A program made the position numbers and the translations under genes. Source: Brevibacillus_H sp041920465 (GTDB lineage: Bacteria; Bacillota; Bacilli; Brevibacillales; Brevibacillaceae). From it: a DNA stretch of 64,000 nt. Positions 22,787 to 31,082 of this stretch are shown here, piece by piece. Below the pieces are notes generated by a model that saw only the letters and a list, made by a program, of their open reading frames with translations, had not been told where the DNA came from and ran no database searches. The stretch is from NCBI GenBank assembly GCA_041920465.1, contig JBHGXW010000034.1:1-64000 (forward strand). The letters are read 5' to 3'. Numbering within the stretch: position 1 is the stretch's first letter; the number at the start of each line of letters is the position of its first letter.

Positions 22787-23404
22787 ATGCTGAAATCGAA
22801 AAAACACATTTTCTTTGATCTGTTTGAGGAACAAGTTGCCATCGTCCATAAGGGTACCCATCTTTTCTTTGAGATGTTGGGCAACTATCAAGATATTGAA
22901 GACAAATGCAAGGCCATTAAAGCAGTGGAAAAAGAAGGAGATGCCATCGTTCGCAAAATTATGAACGAATTGAACTCTACTTTTATCACTCCGCTTGAGC
23001 GCGAAGATATTCACGCTTTAGCCCATACGCTCGATTCCGTACTTGATTACATTGATGGTGTGGCTGACCGGATGTTTTTGTACCAATTGCCGCAACCGGA
23101 TGCTCGCGTTATAGCTCAAGCCAATATCATTGTGAGATGTTCCACTCAACTGATAGAACTGATTCGTACACTGCGCAAATTGGATCACAAAGTCGTGGCA
23201 GATATTGCTCGCCAAATTAAGGAGCTGGAGTGGGAATCTGACGCCAACTACCGCAAAATGGTTTCTGAATTGCTCAATGCGCCTGATGCGGACCCAATCT
23301 TGGCGATCAAATGGAAAGAGATCTACGACAGGCTGGAGGACTGTGCAGACTTTACAGAGGATGTCGCTAACTTAGTTGAAGGGATTGTGCTCAAGAATGC
23401 CTAG
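22787..23404 (+). CDS. DUF47/PhoU-like phosphate transport accessory protein
   Basis: 205 residues of the DUF47 family, all helical and related to PhoU. It typically pairs with Pit transporters and modulates them. Characteristic segments are KAIKAVEKEGDAIVRKIMNE, TPLEREDIHALAHTLDSVLD and YDRLEDCADFTEDVANLVE, carrying the E/D-rich metal-binding signature. The ATG at 22787 is 14 bases from AAAGGAG (22766-22772), which is long; GTG 22772 overlaps the site itself. The stop codon lies inside the start of the Pit gene (8-base overlap), giving translational coupling. Confidence 0.88.
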   Translation: MLKSKKHIFFDLFEEQVAIVHKGTHLFFEMLGNYQDIEDKCKAIKAVEKEGDAIVRKIMNELNSTFITPLEREDIHALAHTLDSVLDYIDGVADRMFLYQLPQPDARVIAQANIIVRCSTQLIELIRTLRKLDHKVVADIARQIKELEWESDANYRKMVSELLNAPDADPILAIKWKEIYDRLEDCADFTEDVANLVEGIVLKNA

Positions 23405-24416
23405 TCTTTCTCCGGACGTACTTATTCTGATCTTAGTGGTGCTGATGGCACTCAGCTTTGACTTTATCAACGGATTTCACGATACAGCAAATGCGATCGC
23501 CACATCCGTCTCAACCCGCGCTTTAAGTCCGCGGACGGCAATTATTCTTGCCTCTGTCTTCAACCTGGTTGGTGCCTTGACGTATACAGGAGTGGCTAAG
23601 ACGATTGGGGGCAAAATCGCCGATCCATTCAAATTGGAAAACGGTTTGGTCATCGTGCTGGCGGCCCTCACCGCAGCGATTCTCTGGAATTTAATTACCT
23701 GGTGGTTTGGGATTCCCAGTTCATCATCCCATGCCTTGATCGGCGGCGTAAGTGGTGCGGTTGTAGGGGCATCCGGGTTTGGAGCCATTAACATGGGAGG
23801 CTTTGTCAGCATTGTACAGGCTCTGATTATCTCTCCGGTGGTAGCATTTGCCGTAGGTTATGTCGTGATGAAACTTGTTTCGTTGATCGTGGCCAACTTG
23901 CCTTATCATAAAACGAACCAAAACTTCCGTGCGCTGCAAGTGTTGTCCGCTTCCTGGCAATCGTTCAGCCATGGCGCAAACGATGCGCAGAAAACGATGG
24001 GGATTATCACTTTTGCCTTGATTACTGGCGGATTTATGTCACCGGTAAACGGAGAAATTACCATTCCGCTTTGGGTAAAGCTGTCGGCAGCGACGGCGAT
24101 GGCTCTTGGTACCTCTGTGGGGGGCTGGCGGATCATCAAAACAATGGGCGGCAAAATTATGAAAATCAAACCGATTAGCGGTTTTTCAGCCGACCTGACT
24201 TCATCTTTGGTTATCACCTCGTTCACGATGCTTGCTCTTCCGGTAAGTACGACACATGTCATTTCTTCCGCTATCATGGGGGTAGGTGCTTCCCAGAAGT
24301 TTTCTGCCGTTAAGTGGGGAGTGGCAGGACGAATTGTTTTCACCTGGATCGTGACTCTGCCGGTTACAGGCATTTTGGCGGCAGCCATGTACGTGGTTTA
24401 CGACGTGTTTATGTAA
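23397..24416 (+). CDS. pit: Inorganic phosphate transporter, PiT family
   Basis: 339 residues with about 10 helices. The N-terminal PiT signature GFHDTANAIATSVSTRALSP (about residues 24-43) is complete, and the C-terminal repeat has GANDAQKTMGIITFAL and ALPVSTTHVI. Both halves of the duplicated PiT fold are present. It imports phosphate, usually as a metal-phosphate complex, with protons or sodium. ATG 23397 overlaps the end of the DUF47 gene. It is followed by a strong hairpin that contains the ribosome binding site of the next small gene. Confidence 0.92.
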   Translation: MPSLSPDVLILILVVLMALSFDFINGFHDTANAIATSVSTRALSPRTAIILASVFNLVGALTYTGVAKTIGGKIADPFKLENGLVIVLAALTAAILWNLITWWFGIPSSSSHALIGGVSGAVVGASGFGAINMGGFVSIVQALIISPVVAFAVGYVVMKLVSLIVANLPYHKTNQNFRALQVLSASWQSFSHGANDAQKTMGIITFALITGGFMSPVNGEITIPLWVKLSAATAMALGTSVGGWRIIKTMGGKIMKIKPISGFSADLTSSLVITSFTMLALPVSTTHVISSAIMGVGASQKFSAVKWGVAGRIVFTWIVTLPVTGILAAAMYVVYDVFM

Positions 24417-24439
24417 CATACATGCGACAAGACATGCAG

Positions 24440-24476
24440 GGGCATACTATTCCCAGTAAGAATGGGAGGTATGCCC
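24440..24476 (+). terminator. Terminator stem containing a ribosome binding site
   Basis: GGGCATAC (24440-24447) pairs with GTATGCCC (24469-24476), and inside the stem TCCCA pairs with TGGGA. The right arm includes GGGAGG at 24464-24469, the Shine-Dalgarno of the small gene starting at 24478/24481. The hairpin could end pit transcription and also mask translation of read-through RNA. Confidence 0.65.
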
Positions 24477-24477
24477 T

Positions 24478-24708
24478 TTGATGGATCCGAATACTCCAGG
24501 TAATATTCGATCTCGATATATCGGTCAATGGTTGTTCTATTCGGGTATTTTTGCCATCACGCTTGGTTTGGCATTATGGTTGGCCGATGCATATGATTTC
24601 ATCGCAATGGATGAATGGTATGCTAACTTCGCGACATATACCTCATTTACATTGGTTGCGGTAGGGGCTGTGGCCACGCTGTTGGGATACCTGTTTTTTA
24701 GAAGTTAG
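24478..24708 (+). CDS. Small two-helix membrane protein
   Basis: 76 residues. TTG 24478 lies 8 bases and ATG 24481 11 bases after GGGAGG; either could start. Two hydrophobic helices (about 19-38 and 52-73) are separated by an acidic loop (DAYDFIAMDEWYANF). I do not recognise the family. Expression may depend on read-through of the pit terminator, whose stem contains its ribosome binding site. Confidence 0.65.
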   Translation: MMDPNTPGNIRSRYIGQWLFYSGIFAITLGLALWLADAYDFIAMDEWYANFATYTSFTLVAVGAVATLLGYLFFRS

Positions 24709-24709
24709 T

Positions 24710-24940
24710 TTAGTAGGTTCCGGTCAGCTTTTGCCATAAGGTTGGTTTTGGTTTGATTTGCAGCATGCGAATGGATGAAAAAGGAATAAATAGCAATGCC
24801 TCGTCTTCCCGCTCCAATAAGATGCCGGACGAACTGAAATCCTGCAAAATCCCTTCTTCACAAGGAGGGATTTTTTGATCATCATGAAAGAAAACCATAA
24901 TGGATCGATCCAAATAATCATCCAATACTTCCCGGTTCAT
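24710..24940 (-). CDS. Small hypothetical protein, possibly Lsm/SH3-like
   Basis: 76 residues from ATG 24940, with AAAGGG about 10 bases upstream; upstream in-frame codons are unsupported. The sequence is strand-rich: MVFFHDDQKIPPCEEGILQD, then GILLEREDEALLFIPFSSIR. That pattern of a Gly turn, acidic residues and LFIP-x3-I resembles a small beta-barrel (Lsm or SH3-like) fold. The fold call is only a visual impression. The stop codon abuts that of the convergent membrane protein gene (one base apart). Confidence 0.6.
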   Translation of the reverse strand: MNREVLDDYLDRSIMVFFHDDQKIPPCEEGILQDFSSSGILLEREDEALLFIPFSSIRMLQIKPKPTLWQKLTGTY

Positions 24941-24995
24941 TTTTTCACATCCCTTTTTCGCGATATACCTGGATACTTTCCAGTATGAACACACG

Positions 24996-25025
24996 AACGC
25001 CGTCCCAATCAGAAAGGACGGCGTT
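24996..25025. terminator. Terminator after lgt
   Basis: Perfect 10-bp stem aacgccgtcc/ggacggcgtt between the lgt stop and the next leftward gene. It has a T-rich tail (ttttctttg) only in the plus direction, so direction is ambiguous. Confidence 0.55.
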
Positions 25026-25032
25026 TTCTTTG

Positions 25033-25806
25033 CTAAAGCTGCTTTAGTTTTCTTCTGCTGACGGCGATCAATAAGAACAGGCCCAACATGGCAAGAGTCA
25101 AGCTGACCAATTGAGCAACTCGAAGGCCGCCGAACATTAAACTGTCAGTCCGCATTCCTTCGATAAAAAATCGGCCAATCGAATACAAAATGAGATAGCT
25201 GGCGAGCACTTGCCCGTCGTATCGCTTGAATCGATACAACAACGTGAGCAGGATACCGAAGACGAGCAGATCCCACAGAGATTCATACAGAAATGTGGGG
25301 TGGTAATAAACCCCGTCAATAAACATTTGGTTGCGGATGAAAGCAGGAAAATGGGACATGAATTCCGGAGAAGCGACACCACCGTGCGCTTCCTGGTTAA
25401 TAAAATTCCCCCATCGCCCGATCGCCTGCCCGAGAATCACGCTGGGCATAATCACATCACCGGTTAAGAAGAAAGGTAAACGGTATTTTCGGACATATAA
25501 GCCGCCTGCCAAGACTCCGCCGATTAATCCGCCGTGGATGGCCAAACCGCCCTTCCAAACTGCGAAAACATCGAGCGGGTGGGCTTGATATTGTTCCCAT
25601 TCGAAGATCACATAGTACGCTCGGGCACAAAGAATCGCTGAGGGAATAATCCAAACTACCATGTTTAATATATGGTCAGGGTCTATGCCAGCGCGTTTTG
25701 CATGGTATCTTGCCAAATAGGTCCCGATAAAGAATGCGGTTCCCATGATAATTCCGTACCAGTGAACCGAAATCGGACCCAAAGAAAAAGCAACAGGATC
25801 GATCAA
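25033..25806 (-). CDS. lgt: Prolipoprotein diacylglyceryl transferase
   Basis: 257 residues with about seven helices. It transfers diacylglyceryl from phosphatidylglycerol to the lipobox Cys of prelipoproteins at the membrane. The Lgt signature GRWGNFINQEAHGG is intact, as are HWYGIIMGTAF near the N-terminus and EGMRTDSL near the C-terminus. I start at TTG 25806 because AAGGAGG lies 9 bases upstream and the resulting MIDPVAFSLGPISVHWYG matches Lgt N-termini; a longer frame to 25884 has no support. The substrates in this window include the GH18 and YhcN-type lipoproteins. Confidence 0.95.
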   Translation of the reverse strand: MIDPVAFSLGPISVHWYGIIMGTAFFIGTYLARYHAKRAGIDPDHILNMVVWIIPSAILCARAYYVIFEWEQYQAHPLDVFAVWKGGLAIHGGLIGGVLAGGLYVRKYRLPFFLTGDVIMPSVILGQAIGRWGNFINQEAHGGVASPEFMSHFPAFIRNQMFIDGVYYHPTFLYESLWDLLVFGILLTLLYRFKRYDGQVLASYLILYSIGRFFIEGMRTDSLMFGGLRVAQLVSLTLAMLGLFLLIAVSRRKLKQL

Positions 25807-26054
25807 ACGGATCTCCTCCTTATGTATTGTCCTTGGAACAGTATAACACAAGCTGCAGAATATTTCCTGTCGGGTACCGTCCACCTATCGCATCATTAGA
25901 CGATTGAACTTTGTGTGAAATGTCACGGGAAGAGATTGAAATGAAAAGCTGTATGGGATAAGTTAGTGTCTGAATTATTTCAACAGTTTAAATAATTCGC
26001 GTTATTAATGTGAAAATGATGTAAAAAATGGAAACTGAAGAAAGGGGAATCAAC

Positions 26055-28034
26055 TTGAAAAGTATCCGTTCCAAATTACTTCTCATTATAATTCCGATTC
26101 TTACTGTCTTGTTAATTGGGATTTCCTGGATAAATCACTCCAAAGCAACAGAGTTTCTTCTGCAGAACTTTCGAGACAAGTCATACGTGGATTTAGCCAA
26201 TCTTCGGGAAAACGTCAATCATTGGCTGCAACTTCACGTTGAGCGGATTACGGTCATGGCAACCAGCCAAGAAGTGACCAGAATGGACCCTGATGCCACG
26301 ATTTCGTATTTGAAAAAGCGGCAAAAAGAGTATTCCGAGTACGGCACATTTTTGTATGCGCTTCCAAACGGAGATTCGTTTACTACTCTTGATCAAACGA
26401 CAAACATTAAGGATCGTCCCTATTTCCAGGAGGTTATGGCAGGGAAACCGTATGCAATCTCCAATGTATTGATCCACAAGGTGACAGGAGAGCCGATTAT
26501 TGTCATTGCCAGTCCCATTCATGATGAATCCGGTCATATCAAAGGCATGGTAGGGGCGACAATCTCTATTGGCACGCTGAACGAATTGATCGCGAAAGCC
26601 AAATTTGCAGAAACAGGCTATGCGTATATGGTACAGCAGGACGGGACGTTTATCGCCCATCCGGATAAAACTTTTTTGCTGAAGAAAAAAATGCAAGAAC
26701 TTGGCATTCCCGAACTTACTGTGGCTCTTTCCCGGATAAATGCGAAAGAGAAGCCAAGGGAAGTGCGGTACACATTAAACGGAATTGAAAAGTTTGGGTT
26801 TTATTCTTATATACCGATGTCCGGGTGGGGGATTGTGATAACAGCTCCGGTGCGAGAGGCAACCGTTCAGCTTGACACTTTGGCCAAAATTTCGTTTGTT
26901 ACCGCAGCAGTGGTTCTCGCCTTTGCCATTCTTATCCTGGTTTTGTTTACGACAACTTTTATCCGTCCGATCAAGCTTTTGACCAACCTTACCACACGGG
27001 TTGCAGGCGGGGATTTAACGATCAAATTGCAGCACAAGTCTAAAGATGAAGTGGGAGTATTGGGCCAAAACTTCAACTGCATGGTCGAAAAAATGCAAAA
27101 AGTGCTGTCTTTGATCAGCCGGACAACCGAGCATACCAAACGAGCTTCCGATACGTTGGTGATGAGCAGCGAAGAAACCAAGCATTCTGCCGAGCAGGTG
27201 GCAATAACCATCTCCGAGTTGGCTTCCGGCACGACTGACATAGCTGCTTCGGTCACCCATGCAACAGACAAAGTCCAAGAAATGATCCAGACGGTTAATC
27301 GAATTTCCGCTTATGCGGATGAAATTATTGCAACAGCCAGACTGAGCAAGGAATCAGCAGAAAACGGCAGCCAGTATGCCAATCAAGCGGTAAGCAAAAT
27401 GTCCGAGATCAATCAGACGGTGGAACAAACGGCAGAGATCATCATCAAGCTGGATCAACACTCCAAGGTGATCGGCAATATTGTCGGGATCATTACCAAT
27501 ATCGCGCAGCAAACCAATTTGTTGGCACTTAATGCTTCTATTGAAGCGGCCCGCGCAGGTGAGCAGGGCAAAGGCTTCGCGGTGGTTGCCGAGGAAGTGC
27601 GAAAACTGGCCAATGAAACCAGTTCTTCCGCAGAAAAAATTACCCTTCTGATCCGGGAGACGCAAGATGAAAGCAACCGTGCCGTCCAGGCCGTTAATGC
27701 GGGGACAAAGGTTGTGGCGGAAGGAACGAAGACGGTGCAGTTGGCGGGAACAGCTTTCAAAGAGATAGCGGAGCATATTGACCAGGTGCTGAAGAAGAAT
27801 GTAAGCATTCATGGCAGCATTCAAGAGCTGGAGGCCAAAGGAAAACAGGTGGTAAGCTATATGGAAGATATCTCCGCTGTTACGGAACAGGCGGCAGCCG
27901 GATCGGAGGAGGTAAGTGCAGCCAGCGAGCAGCAAGCAGCGGCCGCCAGCCAGATTTCCCATGATGCGATGGAATTGGCAGCGCTTGCGGAAGAGTTGAA
28001 GGAGATTATGTCCCAATTTAAAGTGGAAGTGTGA
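26055..28034 (+). CDS. Methyl-accepting chemotaxis protein (dCache sensor)
   Basis: 659 residues. TTG 26055 has AAAGGGG 7 bases upstream; ATG 26028 is in frame but lacks a site. Helix 1 is at about 8-28. A periplasmic dCache-type domain spans about 35-270 (DPDATISYLKKRQKEY, TTNIKDRPYFQEV, GWGIVITAPV), helix 2 is at about 282-302 and a HAMP domain at about 303-357. The signalling coiled coil follows to the end. Its tip reads IAQQTNLLALNASIEAARAG and continues EQGKGFAVVAEEVRKLA, the CheA/CheW-binding hairpin. The C-terminus lacks a CheR-tethering pentapeptide. The ligand, probably an amino or carboxylic acid, cannot be read from sequence. Confidence 0.92.
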   Translation: MKSIRSKLLLIIIPILTVLLIGISWINHSKATEFLLQNFRDKSYVDLANLRENVNHWLQLHVERITVMATSQEVTRMDPDATISYLKKRQKEYSEYGTFLYALPNGDSFTTLDQTTNIKDRPYFQEVMAGKPYAISNVLIHKVTGEPIIVIASPIHDESGHIKGMVGATISIGTLNELIAKAKFAETGYAYMVQQDGTFIAHPDKTFLLKKKMQELGIPELTVALSRINAKEKPREVRYTLNGIEKFGFYSYIPMSGWGIVITAPVREATVQLDTLAKISFVTAAVVLAFAILILVLFTTTFIRPIKLLTNLTTRVAGGDLTIKLQHKSKDEVGVLGQNFNCMVEKMQKVLSLISRTTEHTKRASDTLVMSSEETKHSAEQVAITISELASGTTDIAASVTHATDKVQEMIQTVNRISAYADEIIATARLSKESAENGSQYANQAVSKMSEINQTVEQTAEIIIKLDQHSKVIGNIVGIITNIAQQTNLLALNASIEAARAGEQGKGFAVVAEEVRKLANETSSSAEKITLLIRETQDESNRAVQAVNAGTKVVAEGTKTVQLAGTAFKEIAEHIDQVLKKNVSIHGSIQELEAKGKQVVSYMEDISAVTEQAAAGSEEVSAASEQQAAAASQISHDAMELAALAEELKEIMSQFKVEV

Positions 28035-28060
28035 ACATTTAAAAGAATTAATAAGTTTGG

Positions 28061-28156
28061 GGCCCCGCCGGGCGCAACTTAGCGCCGCACAGGACGTGCT
28101 AGTGCCGGCGACGCAACAAGGACGTTGCGCTTAGCCGACTTATAGCCCGGTGGGTA
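28061..28156. repeat. Structured dispersed repeat, full copy A
   Basis: The outer 10-bp stem cccgccgggc (28065-28074) pairs with gcccggtggg (28146-28155). It encloses two hairpins with similar loops: GCAC-AGGAC-GTGC (28088-28100) and CGCAAC-AAGGAC-GTTGCG (28113-28130). Further copies or parts lie at 42309-42347, 53554-53571 and 63906-63940. After the right arm comes atttttac, so it may also terminate the chemoreceptor transcript. Function unknown. Confidence 0.7.
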
Positions 28157-28159
28157 TTT

Positions 28160-28303
28160 TTACTGTCCATGTTTGATAATATCTGATTGGTCCGCTTCCG
28201 ATTGCATCCGGCGGGCCATTTCTTTGTTTTGTCCGGTTTTGTCTGCGACGGATTGGGCTTTTGACGCTTCAAGCTTTTGTTCGGAAGGATTTTTTTTGGT
28301 CAT
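28160..28303 (-). CDS. Small hydrophilic hypothetical protein (47 aa)
   Basis: Start ATG 28303 has AAAGGAGG 10 bases upstream. The 47 residues (MTKKNPSEQKLEASKAQSVA through IIKHGQ) are very polar, without Trp, Tyr or Phe, and rich in Lys, Gln, Ser and Ala. That composition resembles small spore or stress proteins, but I do not see a defined SASP signature, so no family is claimed. The strong ribosome binding site supports translation. Confidence 0.6.
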   Translation of the reverse strand: MTKKNPSEQKLEASKAQSVADKTGQNKEMARRMQSEADQSDIIKHGQ

Positions 28304-28349
28304 TTCGGATGGGCCTCCTTTGGGTAGTGTCATGGTGTGCAAAAAAATA

Positions 28350-28372
28350 CCTCACTACATATTGCAGTGAGG
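28350..28372 (-). terminator. Leftward hairpin terminator
   Basis: Stem cctcact/agtgagg with a 9-base loop; on the minus strand it is followed by tattttttt. It implies a leftward transcript from 28373-28690, where I find no leftward gene. Confidence 0.6.
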
Positions 28373-28491
28373 CAGCGGTTCATATTGCTTCAATTGAGAA
28401 GCGTTCGGCATGAATGTTCCTATCAGACATTGCATGCGCATATGTAAACCGCTTTTCAATTATGGGAGAGGAGAAACCGGAGGAAGAGCTT

Positions 28492-28545
28492 ATGGGGAAA
28501 CGTAAGTCTTCTCCGCGGTTATCAGCGACACCGTTGCGCCGCTAG
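28492..28545 (+). CDS. Possible 17-aa peptide upstream of rsmD
   Basis: CCGGAGGAAGAGCTT immediately precedes ATG 28492, a strong ribosome binding site. The frame encodes MGKRKSSPRLSATPLRR and stops. It is very basic. It could be a leader peptide, a tiny protein or a truncated start. It is the only translatable signal in the 28373-28697 interval. Confidence 0.3.
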   Translation: MGKRKSSPRLSATPLRR

Positions 28546-28697
28546 TTCTATTCTTTGCCATTTTCTTGGATTTTTATACAGCATGGATTTCATTTTTTTG
28601 CAGCGCAAGATTTCTTGAGGGGGAGGGGTTGGCATTTTACGAGGAATGCCGCTTGTGATAGTATGAATTTATTGCCATTTTGAACACAGGTGAGAAT

Positions 28698-29252
28698 ATG
28701 AGAGTCATTTCAGGAGAATACAAGGGACGCCCTCTGGCTGCAGTCCCGGGCAAAGGAACACGTCCTACAACCGACAAAGTAAAAGAATCGATATTTAATA
28801 TGATCGGCCCGTATTTTGACGGAGGCTGGGTGCTTGATTTATACGCGGGTACAGGCGGCTTGGGGATTGAAGCATTGAGCCGCGGGATGGAGAAAGCCGT
28901 GTTTATCGACATTGATCCCAAAGCGGTTTCCGTCATAAAAAGAAATGTGGCTTCGCTAAAACTGGAACCACAAGCTGAAATTTACCGGAATGATTCGCAT
29001 CGGGCGATGAAAGCGTTAGCCAAACGGGATTTGCGGTTTGATTTGGTGTTTCTCGATCCGCCGTATGCCAAGCAAAAAATTGAAGAAGAAATCAAATTCC
29101 TTCAGGAGTCAAATTTGTTGGCGGATCATGCTCGCATTGTAGCCGAGCATGACGCACAATATCAGATGGCTGAAAAAATAGAAGCTTGTACGAAAGAACG
29201 AAGTGTTACCTACGGTGATACTACGGTTTCCATTTATTTATTCGAATCGTAA
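28698..29252 (+). CDS. rsmD: 16S rRNA (guanine966-N2)-methyltransferase
   Basis: 184 residues from ATG 28698 (MRVISGEYKGRPL), the canonical RsmD start. The SAM-binding motif VLDLYAGTGGLGIEALSRG and the catalytic FLDPPYAK are present. It methylates G966 (E. coli numbering) of 16S rRNA during 30S assembly. It is followed 13 bases later by coaD, the same pair as Bacillus ylbH-coaD. Confidence 0.95.
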   Translation: MRVISGEYKGRPLAAVPGKGTRPTTDKVKESIFNMIGPYFDGGWVLDLYAGTGGLGIEALSRGMEKAVFIDIDPKAVSVIKRNVASLKLEPQAEIYRNDSHRAMKALAKRDLRFDLVFLDPPYAKQKIEEEIKFLQESNLLADHARIVAEHDAQYQMAEKIEACTKERSVTYGDTTVSIYLFES

Positions 29253-29265
29253 GGAGGTATTCTTC

Positions 29266-29757
29266 ATGCCGATTGCTGTTTGTCCGGGAAGTTTCGACCC
29301 GGTCACATACGGTCATCTTGATATCATTACACGCGGAGCAAAAATTTTTGACAAGGTAATTGTGGCAGTCCTGGTCAACTCCAAGAAAAATCCGCTTTTC
29401 ACCATTGAAGAGCGGCTGGAACTGCTGCGAGAAGCGACCAAAGAACTTCCCAATGTGGAAGTGGATACGTTTAGCGGTCTGTTAATCGACTACATGCGTG
29501 AAAAACAGGCCAGGGTCTTGATTAAGGGTTTGCGGGCAGTGTCAGACTTCGAATATGAAATGCAGATGGCTTCCATTAATCGTAAATTGGACGAAGATAT
29601 TGAGACATTTTTCGTCATGACGAATAACCAGTATTCCTTTTTAAGTTCAAGTATTGTAAAGGAAGTGGCGAGATACAACGCACCAGTAAGCGATCTGGTT
29701 CCGCCCGCAGTGGAAAAAGCACTGCGTTCCAAATTTTCGATGCCTGCTACGGATTAG
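29266..29757 (+). CDS. coaD: Phosphopantetheine adenylyltransferase
   Basis: 163 residues. It transfers AMP from ATP to 4'-phosphopantetheine in coenzyme A synthesis. The N-terminal nucleotidyltransferase motif PGSFDPVTYGHLDII has the T/HxGH signature, and SFLSSSIVKEVA is the second conserved segment. ATG 29266 has AAGGAGG 7 bases upstream. Its 3' end overlaps the convergent ylbJ by 11 bases. Confidence 0.96.
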   Translation: MPIAVCPGSFDPVTYGHLDIITRGAKIFDKVIVAVLVNSKKNPLFTIEERLELLREATKELPNVEVDTFSGLLIDYMREKQARVLIKGLRAVSDFEYEMQMASINRKLDEDIETFFVMTNNQYSFLSSSIVKEVARYNAPVSDLVPPAVEKALRSKFSMPATD

Positions 29758-30973
29758 ACCGAACTGCCTTTTTAAGCAAGGTGCTTAACGTCATTAAAAC
29801 AATCAAAATCATGACCGAGGCAAAAGCGGAGTGGCTAAAGGTATTCCACCAGGTATTCAGGGTGTGGATGGGCTCGTCGGCAAAGAAAACAGGGACACCG
29901 GTTGAAGAGGTATGGGTCAATTTTTCCAGCGGCCTCCACAGGAGGACGGTGAAAAGAGATGCCAAAACGGCATGAATCGCGCGGGCAGTAAGATATGGGG
30001 TAAAACGGATGTCGGTCTGGCTCAAAATGCTGGCTACTTGGGCGTGTACACTTAAGCCGCCCCATGAGATGATCGCGCTGGCTATGGTTGCTTGCCACAT
30101 CAATGAGACGTGGCTTGCAGCCTCACTTGCTGTTTGCGCACCGAGCGTCACTTCGAACAATCCGGCAACCAGCGCTTTGGAAAAGATCGTCGGAAAGCCG
30201 AGCGGCGCGAGCAGGATTGCCAGAGCTGCACTCAAAAAATCGGTCACTTTGATTGTGGCGAGCAACTGCATCACTACGGAGAAGACAATCAGAAACCCGC
30301 CGATCATGAGCAAAGTTTGCAAGGCGGAAGATACAGCGTCCCCCATTAGTTTTCCGAAAGGCCGCTTGTCTTTGAGCCGGGCCCGGTGCATGGCTTGCAG
30401 AGCGCGAATCAGTATCGGAGCTTTCGATTTGTCGATTTGTTTGGTGATGGAAGCTCCAGGCGCATAAAAACGGTAGATGAGTCCGAGAACGACAGCTGAA
30501 CCGTAGTGGGTGATTGCCATGATATACCCGAGCTGTTCGTTATGGAAAAAGCCGACGGCAACCGCCCCGATGACGAACAGCGGGTCACCCGTAGTCGTAA
30601 AGGAAACAAGCCGTTCTCCCTCTGTCTGCGTAACATTCCCTTGCTCGCGAAGGCGAGTCGTCAGTTTGGCGGCGACAGGATAGCCGGAAGAGAACCCCAT
30701 CGTCAAGACGAAGCCGCCAGTACCAGGTACATTAAAAAAAGGACGCATCAGCGGTTCCAGCAAAATTCCCACAAAGTGAACCACACCTGCCCCCATCAAG
30801 ATTTCCGACACCACGATAAAGGGCAAAAGAGCGGGAAATACTACATCCCACCAAATTTTCAAACCGTTGAGAGCAGCTTGAAAAGAGGTTTCCGGATTCG
30901 CTACCAACGTAATCACCAAACCGATGGAAAAAAGGGCAAGCAGCAAAGTGAATAAAGGGGAACGGTGCGACAT
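29747..30973 (-). CDS. ylbJ: Sporulation integral membrane protein YlbJ
   Basis: 408 residues, with about 8-10 helices and two nucleoside-recognition-like (gate) domains. The segments GGFVLTMGFSSGYPVAAKL and GGLSVHAQVASILSQTDIRF are typical of YlbJ/SpoIIM-type transport-like proteins required for spore formation in Bacillus. It is convergent with coaD, with 11 bases of overlap, and divergent from ylbK. Presumably expressed in the mother cell under sporulation sigma factors; I did not find a convincing promoter. Confidence 0.92.
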   Translation of the reverse strand: MSHRSPLFTLLLALFSIGLVITLVANPETSFQAALNGLKIWWDVVFPALLPFIVVSEILMGAGVVHFVGILLEPLMRPFFNVPGTGGFVLTMGFSSGYPVAAKLTTRLREQGNVTQTEGERLVSFTTTGDPLFVIGAVAVGFFHNEQLGYIMAITHYGSAVVLGLIYRFYAPGASITKQIDKSKAPILIRALQAMHRARLKDKRPFGKLMGDAVSSALQTLLMIGGFLIVFSVVMQLLATIKVTDFLSAALAILLAPLGFPTIFSKALVAGLFEVTLGAQTASEAASHVSLMWQATIASAIISWGGLSVHAQVASILSQTDIRFTPYLTARAIHAVLASLFTVLLWRPLEKLTHTSSTGVPVFFADEPIHTLNTWWNTFSHSAFASVMILIVLMTLSTLLKKAVRSNP

Positions 30974-31082
30974 AAATTCCTCCCGGACATTTGAGATCGT
31001 ACATGTCTACAACATGTCTACGTGAGGGAGAACGAAACTATGCAATCCTCGGCACATAATCATCAGGGAGGGGGGATTCATC

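Noticed and set aside
28160..28303. Small acid-soluble spore protein
   Set aside because: Composition is suggestive but none of the defined SASP signatures could be seen.
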